Source: Melastoma dodecandrum
Lineage: Eukaryota > Streptophyta > Magnoliopsida > Myrtales > Melastomataceae
DNA length: 64,000 nt
Direction of reading: 5' to 3'
Assembly: GCA_029817715.1 (NCBI GenBank)
Contig: JARUPY010000397.1
Location: 7,812,001 to 7,876,000, forward strand
The notes beneath the pieces are model-generated. The model did no database searches, was not told where the DNA came from, and was given only the letters and a program-made list of their open reading frames with translations. Shown here piece by piece: positions 11,113 to 23,439 of the stretch (within the stretch, counting starts at the first letter, position 1; every line of letters starts with the position of its first letter). A program made the translations under genes and the position numbers.

Positions 11113-11760
11113 ATGGACAACGGTGTTGCGGCTCCAAAGGATGTCGCTAAAAATTCAGAGGCATCAAAGAAGTGGAAGCAACTCAACGTGAAGGCAGAGT
11201 TCCTGTTGAAGAGGTAAATCTCCCACGATCTGTTCGAGCACATCATCGGCTGTGGATCTGCTCGTGAGATCTGGCAAACGCTCGATCATCTTTTCGACAA
11301 GAAGAACGAGGCTCGTCTACAGATGCTCGAGAACGAGTTGGCAGCTGCAAAGCAACCATAATTGTCTCGGATTTCTCTCTTAAGGTGAAGAACTTGTGTT
11401 CCGAAATTTCTTTGTTGAACCCGGATGAGCGGATTTCAAAGGCTCGAACGAAGAGGCATATCATTCAGGGACTTTGACCCAAGTATACGCCTTTCATCAC
11501 TTTGATTCAAGGGGGGGTACAACAACCTTCGCTCGAGGAGCTCGAGAATCTCCTGGCGTCGCAAGAGTCTTTGGCTGTCCAAATGGCTAGTAGAGAATAA
11601 AGGAGGAGTCGAATAGTGTGTTGTTCGTGAAGAAATGAAGCTGGAAGGAAAAGTCGAAGAAGGAGGAAACGGCTCCAGATTCTTCAAATGTTCCTAAGAA
11701 TCCCCTTAAGTGTTTCAGGATTGGCAAGCCTTGACATTTCAGAAAAAAATTGTCGAATTA
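11113..11760 (+). pseudogene. Copia 1 gag, broken
   Basis: The frame from the ATG at 11113 reads MDNGVAAPKDVAKNSEASKK, then stops, then LFEHIIGCGSAREIWQTLDH and KNEARLQMLENELAAAKQ. This is the typical copia gag (UBN2-like) pattern. A degenerate CCHC knuckle sits near 11707-11750 (KCFRIGKP, stop, HFRKK) with two of its Cys positions changed. The rest is frameshifted. Gag would form the particle shell; this copy cannot encode it intact. Confidence 0.75.
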
Positions 11761-11902
11761 TGTTGGATGGAAACTTCGCGGGTTCGTCGAACTGTGACCA
11801 GAAAGTCGAGATGGACTAAGATAAGTGTTTCCATACCGACGTGATGATCTCGAGAGGTGAACAAGCACTAGAGAGGCACCTTAGGCGGTCAACTAGAGAT
11901 GG

Positions 11903-13420
11903 ATCATCAATTCGGGTTGTGGCCATAACTTAACCGGAGATGATTCTGTTTTTTCGTCGACTAGAACTCATTGTGGTGGTGCCGACATCATCACAGCGGA
12001 TAACTCAATTCACAAAGTCCAGAAAGAAGGATCGGTTATAATTGGCAACGACAAGGGGGATTCGATCACTTTGAAGAATGTCTATCATGTTCCAGGGATA
12101 CAGAAAAATTTGTTCTCTGTGGAAAATGCGGTGGATGCTGAGAACTTCATCTTGTTTGGTCCGAAGGATGTGAAGTTTCTTCGAAACATGAAGGAAATCA
12201 AGGCGGATGTTGTTCAGCTCGGATAATTGATCTTTTCGCTCTATCAGTATCAAACTCCTACATCAAGAAAATGAGCAGCAACAACAATTCGTCACTGTGG
12301 CACGCACGGCTCGGTCATCTCAATATGACGAAGTGAAGTGTTATGTCTCGAAGGAAGCTTGTAGACGGACTACTTGAAGGTCTGAAGGTCGAGGAAGGAG
12401 GTGTGTGCGAAGGATGCCAATATGGAAAGGCTCATAGACTTCCATTCGACAACTCAATCTCGAGAAGTAAAGCACCCTTGGATCGAATTCACAGTGACTT
12501 GATGGGTCCAACTTGAACTGCCTCATACTTGGGATGCAATTACATGTTGCTGTTTGTTGATGACTTTTCGCGATATACGTAGGTCTATTTCATGAAGGAT
12601 AAGTCAGATGTGTTTTTCAGTTTTCTCGAGGTTAAGGAAACTATGGAAGGAGAACAAGTTAGGAAGATTCGAGTTTTGGGAACGAACAACGGAGGAGAGT
12701 TTTGTTCAAACGAATTTAATCTACTTTGCAGGAAGAATGACATCAAAAAGGAACTGTCTTGCGTGGAGACTCTGCAGCAAATGCAGATAGGAAGATCCGA
12801 CACCTTACCAAGACGTGCAATCTTGGCTGCATATGAAGACCTTGCCAAAACAGTTGTGGGCAGAATGCATGAAGTGTGCGGCCCATGTGATCAATCAAGT
12901 TCCTCTCAGTCCAAAAAATCTCCAGTCGCCGTTCGAGATGGTGTATGGAGTCAAGCCGAGCGTTAAGTATTTCAGTGCGTTCGGCTCGATTTGTTATGTC
13001 CATGTCCTTGACTCGAGCAGAAGCAAGCTAAACGCTAAGGCTATGAAGTGTATTTTCATCGCCTATTACGAGAGGAGGAAGGGTTGGTGATGTATGGATC
13101 CGTCGACTCATAAATATGTGGTGTCTCGAGATGTGGTCTTTGATGAGATCACCTCCTATTACTCCAAGGATGGTGAAGATAGTGTTCGTGCAACCTTATC
13201 GGTGTCACATTTGCCAGAAGGATCTTTTTCGAGGGGAGATTATGGTGAGAAGAGGAGCTCAGACTTGTCTCAAGAAGATTCGCTCAAGGAGGAAACATGT
13301 AGCCAACGTTTGGAAGGGAGCTCTAGTTTGCATCAAGTAGACTCTCCTGTAGAGGAGATTGAAAATCAGCGTCCAAAGAAGAACATCATCAAGCCTTTCA
13401 AATTTTGAGACGAAAATTTT
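11903..13420 (+). pseudogene. Copia 1 protease and integrase, broken
   Basis: The protease active-site segment reads INSGCGHNLTGD, where copia proteases have (I/L)DSG; the catalytic Asp codon is Asn (11909-11911). VYHVPGIQKNLFSV follows. In integrase the second catalytic motif reads GTNNGGEFCSNEF instead of GTDNGGEF (Asn codon 12685-12687). Downstream are the conserved integrase C-terminal segments AHVINQVPLSPKNLQSPFEM and SAFGSICYVHV, then DPSTHKYVVSRDVVFDE. Several frameshifts split the region. Confidence 0.8.
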
Positions 13421-13429
13421 GTAACAACT

Positions 13430-14935
13430 TTCTCTTTTTTTTCTGGCGAATCCAGTAGACGATGAAGAACCATCTTCCTATGATGAAGCGAAAGGCGCTA
13501 AGGAATGGGTAGATGTAATGAAGAATGAGATGGTCGCTCTCAAGAAGAATCAGACTTGGGATCTTATACAAAAGCCCTGTAGTATTAAGCCTGTCTCTTG
13601 CAAATGGGTTTAGCGACTCAAGAGGAAGGCTGATGGAAGTGTTGCTATGGAGAGGACTAGGAGGTGACTTTCAGTCCTGTGGCGAAGATGACTTTAGTTT
13701 GCTTAGTGTTGGCTTTGGCAGCTTGTTCTGGCTTGAAATTATGGCAGCTAGATGTCAAGAATGCTTTTCTGCCCGATCTACTTGGATCAACCGCCTGAAA
13801 TTGAGAGGGAAGATGGTCAGGAGCTTGTATTTAAGCTCCAGAATGCGCTTTATGGATTGAAGCAAGCCCTGCAAGCTTGGTACGGAAAGATTGCAGAATA
13901 TCTTCGCTTTTACGGGTATTTTGCTTCGAAATCTGACTTGAGTCTCTTCGTCAAGAAACATCAAGGTCAGATGGTGGTTGTTCTGTTGTATTGGATGACA
14001 TTATCTCGACGGGTAGTAATTATGTGAAAGTCACTCGACTTCAGGATGAACTTTCTCTACGGTTTGAGATGAAGAAGCTTGGAGAGCTTGGAAATTTTCT
14101 TGGTCTACAGGTTGAGAACTTGGAGAAAGGAATTTTTGTGTCTCAGCTCAACTATGTGAAGAGGCTCGTAGAGAAGGTCAATAAATCGGGAGGGAAGAAG
14201 CGATACACTCCTCTCGACCCAAACTCTAGGCTTCGTCGAGATGAGGGAAGTCTTTTATCATATCCGTGCTCTTATCGTGCACTTGTGGGGAGTCTAATTT
14301 ATCTGACTATATCAAGGTCGGACATAGCTTATGTAGTTGGAGTTGTCAGTCGATATATGTGGGAGCCAAGGAAGCCACATCTAGAGGCAACAAAGAAGAT
14401 TCTGAAGTATGTTAACACTTCGCTTGATGTGGGTCTAATTTATAGGAAGGGAGTAAGTTCTCTTTGCAAGGATTTACTGATGCTGATTTTGCTGGAAATG
14501 TGGATGATCAAAGGTCTACATCTGGTTTTATATTCCTCTGTGGAAATACAAGTATCTCTTAGTGCAACAAAAAGCAGGGCTCGGTATCACTATCAACAGC
14601 CGAGGCAGAGTACAAGACATTGACTCATGTTTCTCAGGAATGCATTTGGCATTGTAGACTCATTGAGGATCTTCATATTGATCAGCTAGTTCCTATTCAT
14701 TGAGACAATTTGAGTGCGATCAAGCTAGCGTCAAATCACGTGTTTCTTGCAAGGACGAAGCACATTGAGCTCGAACATCATTTTTTTCGCGAGAAGGTGC
14801 TCAATGGGATTATTGACATGGTTACAGTAAGGAGTGAAGATAATATTACAGATATTTTTACGAAGTCACTTCCAAGGGGTGCATTCAAAGTTCTGCGATC
14901 GAAATTGGGATCGATTCAGCGAACATCACTTTAAG
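13430..14935 (+). pseudogene. Copia 1 reverse transcriptase and RNase H, broken
   Basis: RT segments include KLQNALYGLKQALQAWYGKI and, after a frameshift, MDDIISTGSNYVKVTRLQDE, FEMKKLGELGNFLGLQVE and ALVGSLIYLTISRSDIAYVV. The shift falls exactly in the YVDD active-site box (13988-13999), where the Tyr and Asp codons are now in different frames. The RNase H end is at 14710-14934 with the known copia tail SNHVFLARTKHIELEHHFFR and DIFTKSLPRGAF. The stop at 14932-14934 directly abuts the polypurine tract. Confidence 0.85.
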
Positions 14936-14941
14936 GGGGAG
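14931..14941 (+). other. Polypurine tract, copia 1
   Basis: TTAAGGGGGAG sits directly before the 3' LTR. It is the usual plus-strand primer site in copia elements. Confidence 0.85.
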
Positions 14942-15406
14942 TGTAAAATTTAAAGTGATGCTTCGCTCGTACACTCTCGTCTATAGACTCATCGCCTGTA
15001 AACTTTGCTCTGTAGACCTTGAGTTCATAGACTCAGCGCTCATTGACTTTGCCCAGAAGGCTTCGCCTGAAGACTCGTCGCGTGTAGAATCACCCGAAAG
15101 CTTCGCTCGTAGACTTATTGTGGGTTCGCTCAGACACTTAAGTCTACGACTGTCCAGTTGCTTGGGCTATCTATCTTCTACTGTTTGTTTATTTTTTCTA
15201 GGCACCTTAAGTGCGATTTACATTTCCTAACCACCTTTGTAATTGTTATCTTTTAAATTGGGACTAGTTTATTTAACCCTTTGTAATGTTTCTTTATCAT
15301 TAAGCAAATTAGATCATATTTATATGTTTGTTTTTTCCAAGTAAAAAATCCTTCTTAAGTGTTTCTTGGCCACACGGTGTTTTCGGACCATGTCGTTTTC
15401 TCTACA
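14942..15406 (+). repeat. 3' LTR of copia 1 (465 bp)
   Basis: Starts TGTAAAATTTAAAGTGATG and ends TTTTCTCTACA. It is colinear with 10495-10984. It lacks about 25 bp corresponding to the segment after taaccacctt (aactgttgttgttagtgg in the 5' copy). Confidence 0.93.
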
Positions 15407-15781
15407 AGGAACTCCTCAGGCGGATGATCGGCCGCAGTAAGTCCGATGGGAAAGGAGGTGGAATTGCGTGATTCCTTTAGTCGGACCAAAATTAAAAAAA
15501 AAAATTAGTCGAATTTCGAATATTTTGCTTACCCCTGTTCACAATCACCGGGGATGTAAAAAATGACGAGTGATCTCCCCTTTTTTCAAATTATAATCAG
15601 GTTTTAACTTTTTTATAAATCACTGTCATGGGTTTATTTTATAAATATGATATGAACATCTTGACTTTAAGCTGTTGTCCTTGTCTGGCAGCTGAACACC
15701 TTCGTTTATTTCATGATCCTCGTTTGGCATTCCTTCCAACATACCTCTTTTTTTATAATTTTTTTAAGAAAAGGCAGCCTA

Positions 15782-17059
15782 ATGAAATTCCATTCATGGC
15801 TTGCCACCTGCTCCGCCTCCTCCTCCGCCGCTACCTGCCCTGCGCTTTGCGGCCACCCTGTAGAGCCGGGCAGCGTCACGTCATCTTTGTCCACAGAGAC
15901 TTCTACCAGCATCGGCACGAACGACAGCCTTGCCACCAACCTCTCCATCCAGAAGCTCCCCTCCCTCCAGCTCAACCTCCACGGCTGCCGCTCCCCAGAC
16001 CTCTCCAGCCACTGCCTCCTTGCCTCGGTCCCCCCTCTGGAGCCTACCCTCCCCGTCACCTCCCTTGCCATCCGCGGGGACCTCCTCTATGCAGCCTCCT
16101 CCCACCTTATTCGAGTTTTCCGCCTTCCCGAACTCTCACTCGTCGACTCCTTCCAGGGGAATGACCCTTCTGCTGGATCGATCAAGTCATTCGCGTTCAC
16201 TAACTCTGCCACCGTCCTCACTGCTCACCAGGACGGGAAGGTCCGAGTCTGGGAGATCATGCCGTCGAGGGGTCACCGCGTCATTGCCACGCTCCCAACC
16301 TTTGCTGACCGCCTGATGAACTTCATGCTGCCGGGGAATTATGTCGATGTGCGGCGTCACAGAAAATGCCTCTGGATTGAACACACCGACGCCATCACGG
16401 CATTAGCAGTCCACAAGGGCTTGATCTACTCCGTTTCATGGGACCGGTCGATGAAGACATGGAGAGGATCCGACCTGCGCTGCTCAGAGTCAGTCAAGGC
16501 TGCACACCAAGACGCCATCAACGCGTTGGCCGTGGGCGCGGACGGCGTAGTGTACACTGGCTCAGCCGACGGGAAGATTAGGGTGTGGGTGAGGGCAGGC
16601 AGTGGAGAGGTAGGGAAGTGTCCGAGGCACGTCCTGGTAACGACTGCCGAGAAGCACAAGTCAGCGATCAATGCGCTGGCGCTGAATGAAGAAGGGACAA
16701 TGCTATTTTCCGGGGCATGTGACAGGTCCATAGTGGTATGGGCCAGAGAGGATACGGCGGAGCATCTCAGGGCAATCGGAGCGCTGAGGGGGCATAGGAA
16801 GGCCATCCTGTGCCTAATCAGCGTGGGCGGAATTCTGATCAGCGGATCAGCGGATCGGACTGTGAGGGCGTGGAGGGGGGAGGGCGGGAGGTTCGGTTGC
16901 TTGGCGGTTATGGAAGGTCACGTCAAAGGGGTGAAGTCGTTGGGGGGCGTATTGGGTGAAAACGGCGTCGTTTTGGTTGCCAGCGGGAGTTTGGACGGAG
17001 AAATTAGGGTGTGGCGCGTCTCCGGTTCCAACACCTTCCTGACCAAACATCACTTCTAA
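15782..17059 (+). CDS. WD40-repeat protein, JINGUBANG-like
   Basis: A single uninterrupted exon encodes about 425 residues. I chose the ATG at 15782 (MKFHSWLATCSA); an in-frame ATG at 15713 would add 23 residues rich in Phe that look unlike the family. After a Ser/Pro-rich N-terminus come about seven WD40 blades, with clear repeats ending in GKVRVWEI, RSMKTWRG, GKIRVWVR, RSIVVWAR, RTVRAWRG and GEIRVWRV. The arrangement and length resemble the plant intronless JINGUBANG group, of which the Arabidopsis founder restrains pollen germination; an equal role here is inference. WD40 propellers act as protein-binding scaffolds. It starts 375 bp after copia 1, so the promoter may be partly element-derived. 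GC content is clearly higher than the flanks. Confidence 0.88.
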   Translation: MKFHSWLATCSASSSAATCPALCGHPVEPGSVTSSLSTETSTSIGTNDSLATNLSIQKLPSLQLNLHGCRSPDLSSHCLLASVPPLEPTLPVTSLAIRGDLLYAASSHLIRVFRLPELSLVDSFQGNDPSAGSIKSFAFTNSATVLTAHQDGKVRVWEIMPSRGHRVIATLPTFADRLMNFMLPGNYVDVRRHRKCLWIEHTDAITALAVHKGLIYSVSWDRSMKTWRGSDLRCSESVKAAHQDAINALAVGADGVVYTGSADGKIRVWVRAGSGEVGKCPRHVLVTTAEKHKSAINALALNEEGTMLFSGACDRSIVVWAREDTAEHLRAIGALRGHRKAILCLISVGGILISGSADRTVRAWRGEGGRFGCLAVMEGHVKGVKSLGGVLGENGVVLVASGSLDGEIRVWRVSGSNTFLTKHHF

Positions 17060-19533
17060 ATACAAATGTGCAAAACCTCCAAAAATAAAAAATAAATTAT
17101 TGTTTCTTTTTTTCTATTAGTGTAAAATACAGAGTTCAATGTCATGTAAAGTTATGTTTTTACTTTCTAGTTATGTCTGAAAAGGATGAGTTTGGTGTGT
17201 TCGTATTCATTTGTTTTGTTCCCTACAAACCTCAAGTAGACGGCTATTTAAAAAAAAAAAAAACACAGAGACAAAATCAATCACTCTAATACGAACAGCG
17301 ACTCACCAACTCAGCATTTCGTCCAATTTAACAATCATGTTTTGAAATGTAACAATTATTATAATGACTATTTATTATTTTTTTCTCAAAGAATAACCCA
17401 AGAAAACTGTATATTATTTTTAAATAAAAATTCAAGGCTCGAATAGTTATTTTTTTTATTATTCAAAATGATAGTTTAAGTATAAAATGTTAATAAAATG
17501 TAGAAATGAATAGCCCGGTAAGTAGTCGTTCGGGGCTTGGTCACGTGCGAGCTTTAGTACTTAGAGGAGTATGTGTCTTAATGATTAAGGAATAATTATT
17601 ATACTTAGAGGAGGAATCCATAGCTAGTCCACATCGAATGAGTACTCCACAGTGAACCGAAGCCGTGAAGCCATCCATTACGTATCAAGATTCGACATGC
17701 TTTGGTTCACCAAGTATAATGCATGGTGTGATTTTTTTTTTTTAAAAAAAAAGAAAATGAATCTGTGAAGTAACCTATGCATGCTCGTGAACCCAAACCT
17801 GCAATGCAGAGCACACAACGAGACACACTTACCATTTAAAATAGTGATATTTTGTCGGATCATCGATGTCACTGTAGATGGGAAATACAAATTTCAGACG
17901 GGTTAAGTTAAGGAATTTCATTTTTAAAAAAAAAAAAAACAAAATATTACTCCGAATATTTCAAGAAGAAAAAAACAAAAAGGAAAAATATTTTTGACAA
18001 CTTACTTCTCACGACGTGTGTAATATTCTACTTTCCCAGTAGTTGTCTCCAATACTTGCTTCACATTCCTTCGTTAGTGCCGATGTACGTATATGTGTAC
18101 TTGCATTAATATATACATAATGTTATATGCGCCGATGTGTCCAGAAGATTATTGGGGAAATGACTTACTACCAATTTCACACATTCATTTAACATAAATT
18201 AACGAGAATATTACATGACATGTAGAAATTGAATTTTTTTTAGCCACCTTTTTACTTTTTGATATAGTTTGAAAGCATTAAACTCTCGTATGTATATTTA
18301 ACAACATATTCATATACAATAAAATTGCATATCTAAAGAATCTATGTCTTTCTTAACTTTATATTTTATAAAACTTTGCATTTTTTTTATGAATACTAGT
18401 TTATAAATATTAAAAGATGAAACCAATTTGACGATGATATGTCAAGGATTTGAGTGATTCCTTGATTACGGAAAGATTAGCATATTTACAATGAGTCATT
18501 AAAACATTCATAAAACTTTTTTAACTAACCTTCTTCTAGAAGAAGAGGTGGAGGAGGAAATATGCGTTTGATTGACCAGAAACATCTTCCATGAGTTCCG
18601 AAATTATCAATTAGCATTCATAAAATTATATGACACGACGCAACTTTCTAACTCAACTTAGAGAAGGTAAAAACATTCATATGAACGAACGCAAAGGCAT
18701 GGTTTCCTTCCTTCACACGCAGTTCTTATTCACCATGTACCCTTTTACCTTATTGTAAGAAAGAAAAAATAACAAACAAACAAGAAGAAATGTCTTGGCC
18801 TGCGATCATGAATGAGCAAAGCAAGTTTAGGCCAATCATGGGTTGGACGGACTGGACTCCGTCGTGTCATGTAATTCCACCAGCCGACACCTCCGCGTCA
18901 TTGTGTGTGTACTTGTCGCGGGCATCCTCCATTTAAACACCAAAATCAAACTATAATAGTGAAGCGAACGATTGACTTAGAAACCACCAAATTATTTATA
19001 TAATGAAATTATGGTAATCTTCTGTCGCGTTTGACATTTTTACTGCTACTACCACTTTTGATTTTATTGTTTCTACAAAATCATATTCTCGTGGACTTTT
19101 TACCAGCAAGCCGTCATTATTGAAAACTATAAACCCTCTCCCAAGTTGAAGAAATGGTGGGGAACTCTTGTTTACTTTAAGAGAGTCGTAATAACGCTGA
19201 TCCATCCAACTCTGATAAAAATGTAAGACGCATGGCGATGGATAGAGGCGCACAAAATTTAGTAGGATTTGTTTTTACTTTTGCCAATTAGTAATTTAAC
19301 AAATGTATGACGATGACATACACAACATGTTGTATGAAAAATGTGTGACATATTTAGCTACAAAAGTAATGCGGTTATAAGCGTACTTGCAACATGTCAC
19401 CATGACATATCTTATTCTCTTAGTGTTGAATCATAGTACTGGAACGAAGTAGAGCTTCATTTACTTATGCTGGTAAAATGCTTGTTACCCCCATTGCTTC
19501 TTAGTGATGCTTATATACAAAACTTATAACTAT
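17060..19533. other. AT-rich intergenic region, no gene seen
   Basis: The stretch has many poly-A/poly-T runs and short imperfect repeats. A minus-strand frame at 18996-19253 (85 codons) has no recognisable features and is probably chance. No RNA gene or complete element was recognised. Confidence 0.5.
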
Positions 19534-19768
19534 TGTGAAACAAAGAAAGGGAAGGAAGAAGAATGAAATAGAAGAATACAACAAAAAGAGAAAGGGAAGA
19601 ATATCTTATTTCTTTCCAAAAGGTGCATATACAGTAGATATCCCTTTATTTATAGGGATCTTACAATGGAAAAAATTTTACAATTGTAACGGAATGAATA
19701 GTGAAGGATTGTACACTAATGAGGTATAAATGGGAATCATAATGGCATTCACAATAAATATGTTTACA
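19534..19768 (-). repeat. 3' LTR of copia 2 (235 bp)
   Basis: Matches 24615-24828 nearly throughout. It contains about 20 bp (near 19632-19655) that the right copy lacks. Ends are TG...CA. Confidence 0.9.
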
Positions 19769-19780
19769 ATACTCCCCCTT
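19769..19780 (-). other. Polypurine tract, copia 2
   Basis: On the minus strand it reads AAGGGGGAGTAT and directly abuts the 3' LTR. Confidence 0.8.
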
Positions 19781-19799
19781 GAATGTCCATTATGATATT

Positions 19800-21731
19800 A
19801 TCTCGTTAAAAACCTTTCCAGGAAAACCCTGTGGGAAAAAACCATTGTAAAGGAAAAAAGCGTACGGTATGTTTACTCCCCCTCTTAGTAACATTACTTT
19901 AAATCTCCAAGTTTGCACATTCCAATTTTATGCACTAGCCTTTCAAAAATTGTTGTAAGTAAAGCCTTTGTGAATAAATCTGTCAGATTTTTTGATGAAC
20001 GTATTTGTTGAATATCAATATCACCACTCTTCTAGAGATCATGGGTGAAAAAGAATTCCAGAGATATATGTTTCGTTCGATCACCTTTGATATATCCTCC
20101 CTTTAATTGAGCAATACAAGCATCATTATCCTCGTATAAAATTGTTGGGGAGTTCTTATTTACAGATAAACCGCATGACTCTAGAATGTGATGTATAACC
20201 GATCTCAATCATACACATTCTCTACTGGCTTCATGAATTGCAATAATCTCAGAATGGTTAGATGATGTGGCAGCAATTATTTGTTTCATAGATCTCCGGG
20301 ATATAGTAGTACCACCACATGTAAATAAATACCCTATTTGAGATTTACCATTTTGAGGTCCGACAAATATCATGCATCTACATATCCAATCAATTCTGCT
20401 TCAGATAGATAAGGATAATACAATCACATATCCATTGTTCCTCGAAGATATCGAAAAATATGTTTATTCCATTCCAATGTCTCCTTGTCGGTGAAGAACT
20501 ATATCTTGTTTTTTTTCTCTCCATTCGGACTAATCCGCAGTTCCGTCTATTATTTTATACCGATCGATCATAGAATAAAAATTCCTAATAAATTTACCGT
20601 AAATGATATATCGGATCTAGTATGACTAGCAAGATATATCAGTGCCCTAATAGCACTAAGATATGGTACTTCATGACCAATTAGTTCTTCATCATTCATT
20701 CGAGGTCGAAATGGGTCTTTATTTAAATCAAGTGATCTCACGACCATTGGACTACTCAATGGATGAGCTTTATCCATATTCTTTAACTCCTTGGATATAT
20801 AAATAAGCAAATTGATGGACAAAAATTTCATTCTCTAAATGTTCAATCTTTAAGCCAAGACATAACTTCGTTTTTCCCATATCTTTCATCTCAAATTCTT
20901 TCTTGAGATAATCAACTGTTTTAGACAATTCATCAGTGGTTCCAATAATATTCAGATTATCAACATAGATTGCAATTATTACAAATTGTGATCCAGATCT
21001 CTTAATAAACACACATGAACATATTGGATCATATTGATATCCATTTTTTAATAAATATTCACTGAGACGTTTATACCATATACGTCCAGATTGTTTCCAT
21101 CCATATAGATATCTGTATAATTTGACCGAGTAAAAGTCTCGACGATCTGAATTATATGCTTCTAGCATTTTGAATCCTTCAAGGACTTTCATGTACATAT
21201 CATTCTCAAGAGAGCCATATAAGTATGTTGTAATGACATCCATCAATCACATCTCTAATTTCTCATGAATTGATAAACTTATCAGATATCTAAATGTTGT
21301 TCCATCCTCCACGGGAGAATATGTCTCCTCATAATCAATACCAGATCTCTGAGAGAATCCCTAGGCAACAAGTCGTGTCGTATATCTGACAATCTCATTT
21401 TTCTCATTTCTTTTTCTTACAAATACCCATTTATAACCGATCGGTTTTACACTTTCTGGTTTACGAACAATAGGTCCAAAAACTTTATGCTTTGCGAGCG
21501 ATTTATCTCTGTTTCAATCACATCTTTCCATTTTGGCCAATCATTTCTTTGTATGCATACTTCAACAAACTTTGGTTCAAGATGCTCGTCTTCATTTACA
21601 ATATCACATGCTATAGCATATGCAAAATTTTCATCGACATCAATTTTATCTCGATTCCATCTCTTTCCAGTCAAAATATAATTGATAGAGATCTCTTCAT
21701 TTTTAGGTACCTGTGATTCTTCCGAAATCAT
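19800..21731 (-). pseudogene. Copia 2 reverse transcriptase and RNase H, broken
   Basis: The best frame (21246-20770) has DVITTYLYGSLENDMYMKV, KLYRYLYGWKQSGRIWYKRL and IIAIYVDNLNIIGTTDELSK, then FEMKDMGKTKLCLGLKIEHL. The RT active site is YVDN, where YVDD is required; the Asn codon is 20956-20958. After a frameshift, 20831-20568 carries PYLSAIRALIYLASHTRSDI. RNase H remnants lie left of 20568. The upstream part (21731-21447) is the linker between integrase and RT (WPKWKDVIETEINRSQS). This copy cannot make an active polymerase. Confidence 0.82.
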
Positions 21732-23060
21732 TTTCTCAATGACTGGAGGCCGTAATCTCCCGTCAACGATTCTGAATATTTAATTATATACGGTGATATA
21801 TATCTGACATATATCCATAATCTCCTTTGGGGTCCCATCTTTGTGCGTTGTGGTGGAGCAATGGGCACGTATACCACACACCCGAAAATTCTTATATTTG
21901 TTTTCTGACCATAAACCATTTCTAAACGAGAGACCTCATTATAATTTATAGGTCTGATGCGAATTAACGTTGTCGCGTGCAAAACAACATGACCCTAAGC
22001 ATGTATCGGTAATTTTGTTCTCATAAGCAACGGTCTTGCAATTAATTGAAGACGTTTTATCAATGACCCTACAAGGCTATTTTGTGTGTGAACATGTGCT
22101 TCTGGATGTTCAACACTTATCCCAGTTGACATACAATAATCATTAAAAGTTTGGGAAGTAAATTCTCCGATATTATCAAGACGAATACATTTTATTGGAT
22201 AATCTGGGAAATGAGTTCATAATTTGATAATCTGAGCAAGCAATCTTGCAAATGCTTGATTACGAGTTGACAATAAACACACATGTGACCATCTTGTTGA
22301 TGTGTCAATTAATACCATAAAGTATCTAAATGGTTCACATGGTGGATGAATAGGCCCACACATATCACCTTGTATTCTTTCAAGAAATTTTAATGGTTCA
22401 ACCCTGATTTTAGATCGTGAGGGCCTTATTATTAACTTCCCTTGGGAACAAGCGGCACATGAAAATTCATTGGGTAAAAAAATCTTCTAGTTTTTCGATG
22501 TATATCCACACGAATGATTAATTATTCTTCGCATCATTATAGCTCCAAGATGTCATAATCGTTCATGCCAAATAATAAAATTATTTTGATCAACAAACTT
22601 CTGGTTTGTAATAGCATGTACTATTTGTATAGTATAATCCATAGGAAACTGTGGGTAATTTTTCTAATATACATTTCTTACCCGAGATGATACTTGTAAC
22701 ACACAAGTATTCTTTGTCATTTTTATTTGAAGTCTCAATGTGATATCCATTTATGCGTATATCTTTAAAAATCAATAAATTTCTTTGAGACAAAGGAGAT
22801 ACAACGCATTATCGATACAAGTATTTGTTCCTCTGAATAATAAGATATTTGTTCTTCCGGAGCCCTCAATGATTTCCGTACTTCCACATATCGTATTCAC
22901 ACTTGTTTTAATCATTACCAAATGGGAAAAGAATTTTTTGCTTTTCAAAATAGTATGTGTCAATGTGCTATCTACGAGAAATTTGCTTTTTTCATTGATC
23001 GAGAATTCGCTTCTCGGAACCTCCATTTTCTTCATAAAATAAAATAAAATGTTAATATTT
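21732..23060 (-). pseudogene. Copia 2 protease and integrase, broken
   Basis: The protease segment reads FLVDSTLTHTILK, keeping the Asp-Ser-Thr active site (about 22985-22950). Conserved segments NLLIFKDIRINGYHIETSN and CVTSIISGKKCILEKLP follow. Integrase core remnants continue through about 22590-21980 in shifting frames, and GCVVYVPIAPPQRTKMGPQR (21900-21840) marks its C-terminal part. Many stops are present. Confidence 0.75.
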
Positions 23061-23104
23061 AATGATATACAAAAGTACGTGGGTTCTACTCCTGGATTAT
23101 ACAA

Positions 23105-23437
23105 TTTAAGGATAATTTTTTAACTTAATAAATAATTTAAAATTATTATCTAAAATATTTTTTAACTATGAATATTATATTGAAGATACATTAAATACAT
23201 TAATTTTTTTAATAAATACTTTTAAAATTTGAATTTTTTTAATGTGAATTAAATAGGATTGTATATTCTAACAATTGATGTTTTCATTAACGGATGAATT
23301 TTATTTTAATAATCTAAATGGAAACTTTGTAATTTTTTTAATTAAAAGTTTAATTTTATCAAAATGCCCAACAAAATATATAATTAGGTAATCATAAAAT
23401 TTCATTTAAAAATAAATAAATACATCAAGATAAATAA
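23105..23437. other. AT-rich noncoding spacer inside copia 2
   Basis: About 330 bp of very AT-rich sequence lies between the gag zinc knuckle and the protease. It has no open frame. It could be a lineage-specific spacer or a later insertion; no clear inverted repeats or target duplication were seen. Confidence 0.5.
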
Positions 23438-23439
23438 AA

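Larger units (their letters stand above)
10495..15406 (+). mobile_element. Ty1/copia LTR retrotransposon, nearly full length (copia 1)
   Basis: Two LTRs (10495-10984 and 14942-15406) begin TGT and end ACA. A perfect copia-type PBS (TGGTATCAGAG) follows the 5' LTR and a polypurine tract precedes the 3' LTR. The flanking 5-mers cggaa (10490-10494) and aggaa (15407-15411) look like a target-site duplication with one change. Between them lie gag, PR, integrase, RT and RNase H in copia order on the plus strand, all interrupted by stops and frameshifts. The LTRs differ by many substitutions and a deletion of about 25 bp, so the insertion is old. Confidence 0.93.

Noticed and set aside
15706..16105. 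Minus-strand frames of 121 and 74 codons and plus frames in other phases over the WD40 gene
   Set aside because: They are shadows of a GC-rich exon; only the 15782-17059 frame shows repeated WD motifs.
18996..19253. 85-codon minus-strand frame
   Set aside because: No motif and no supporting context; probably chance.
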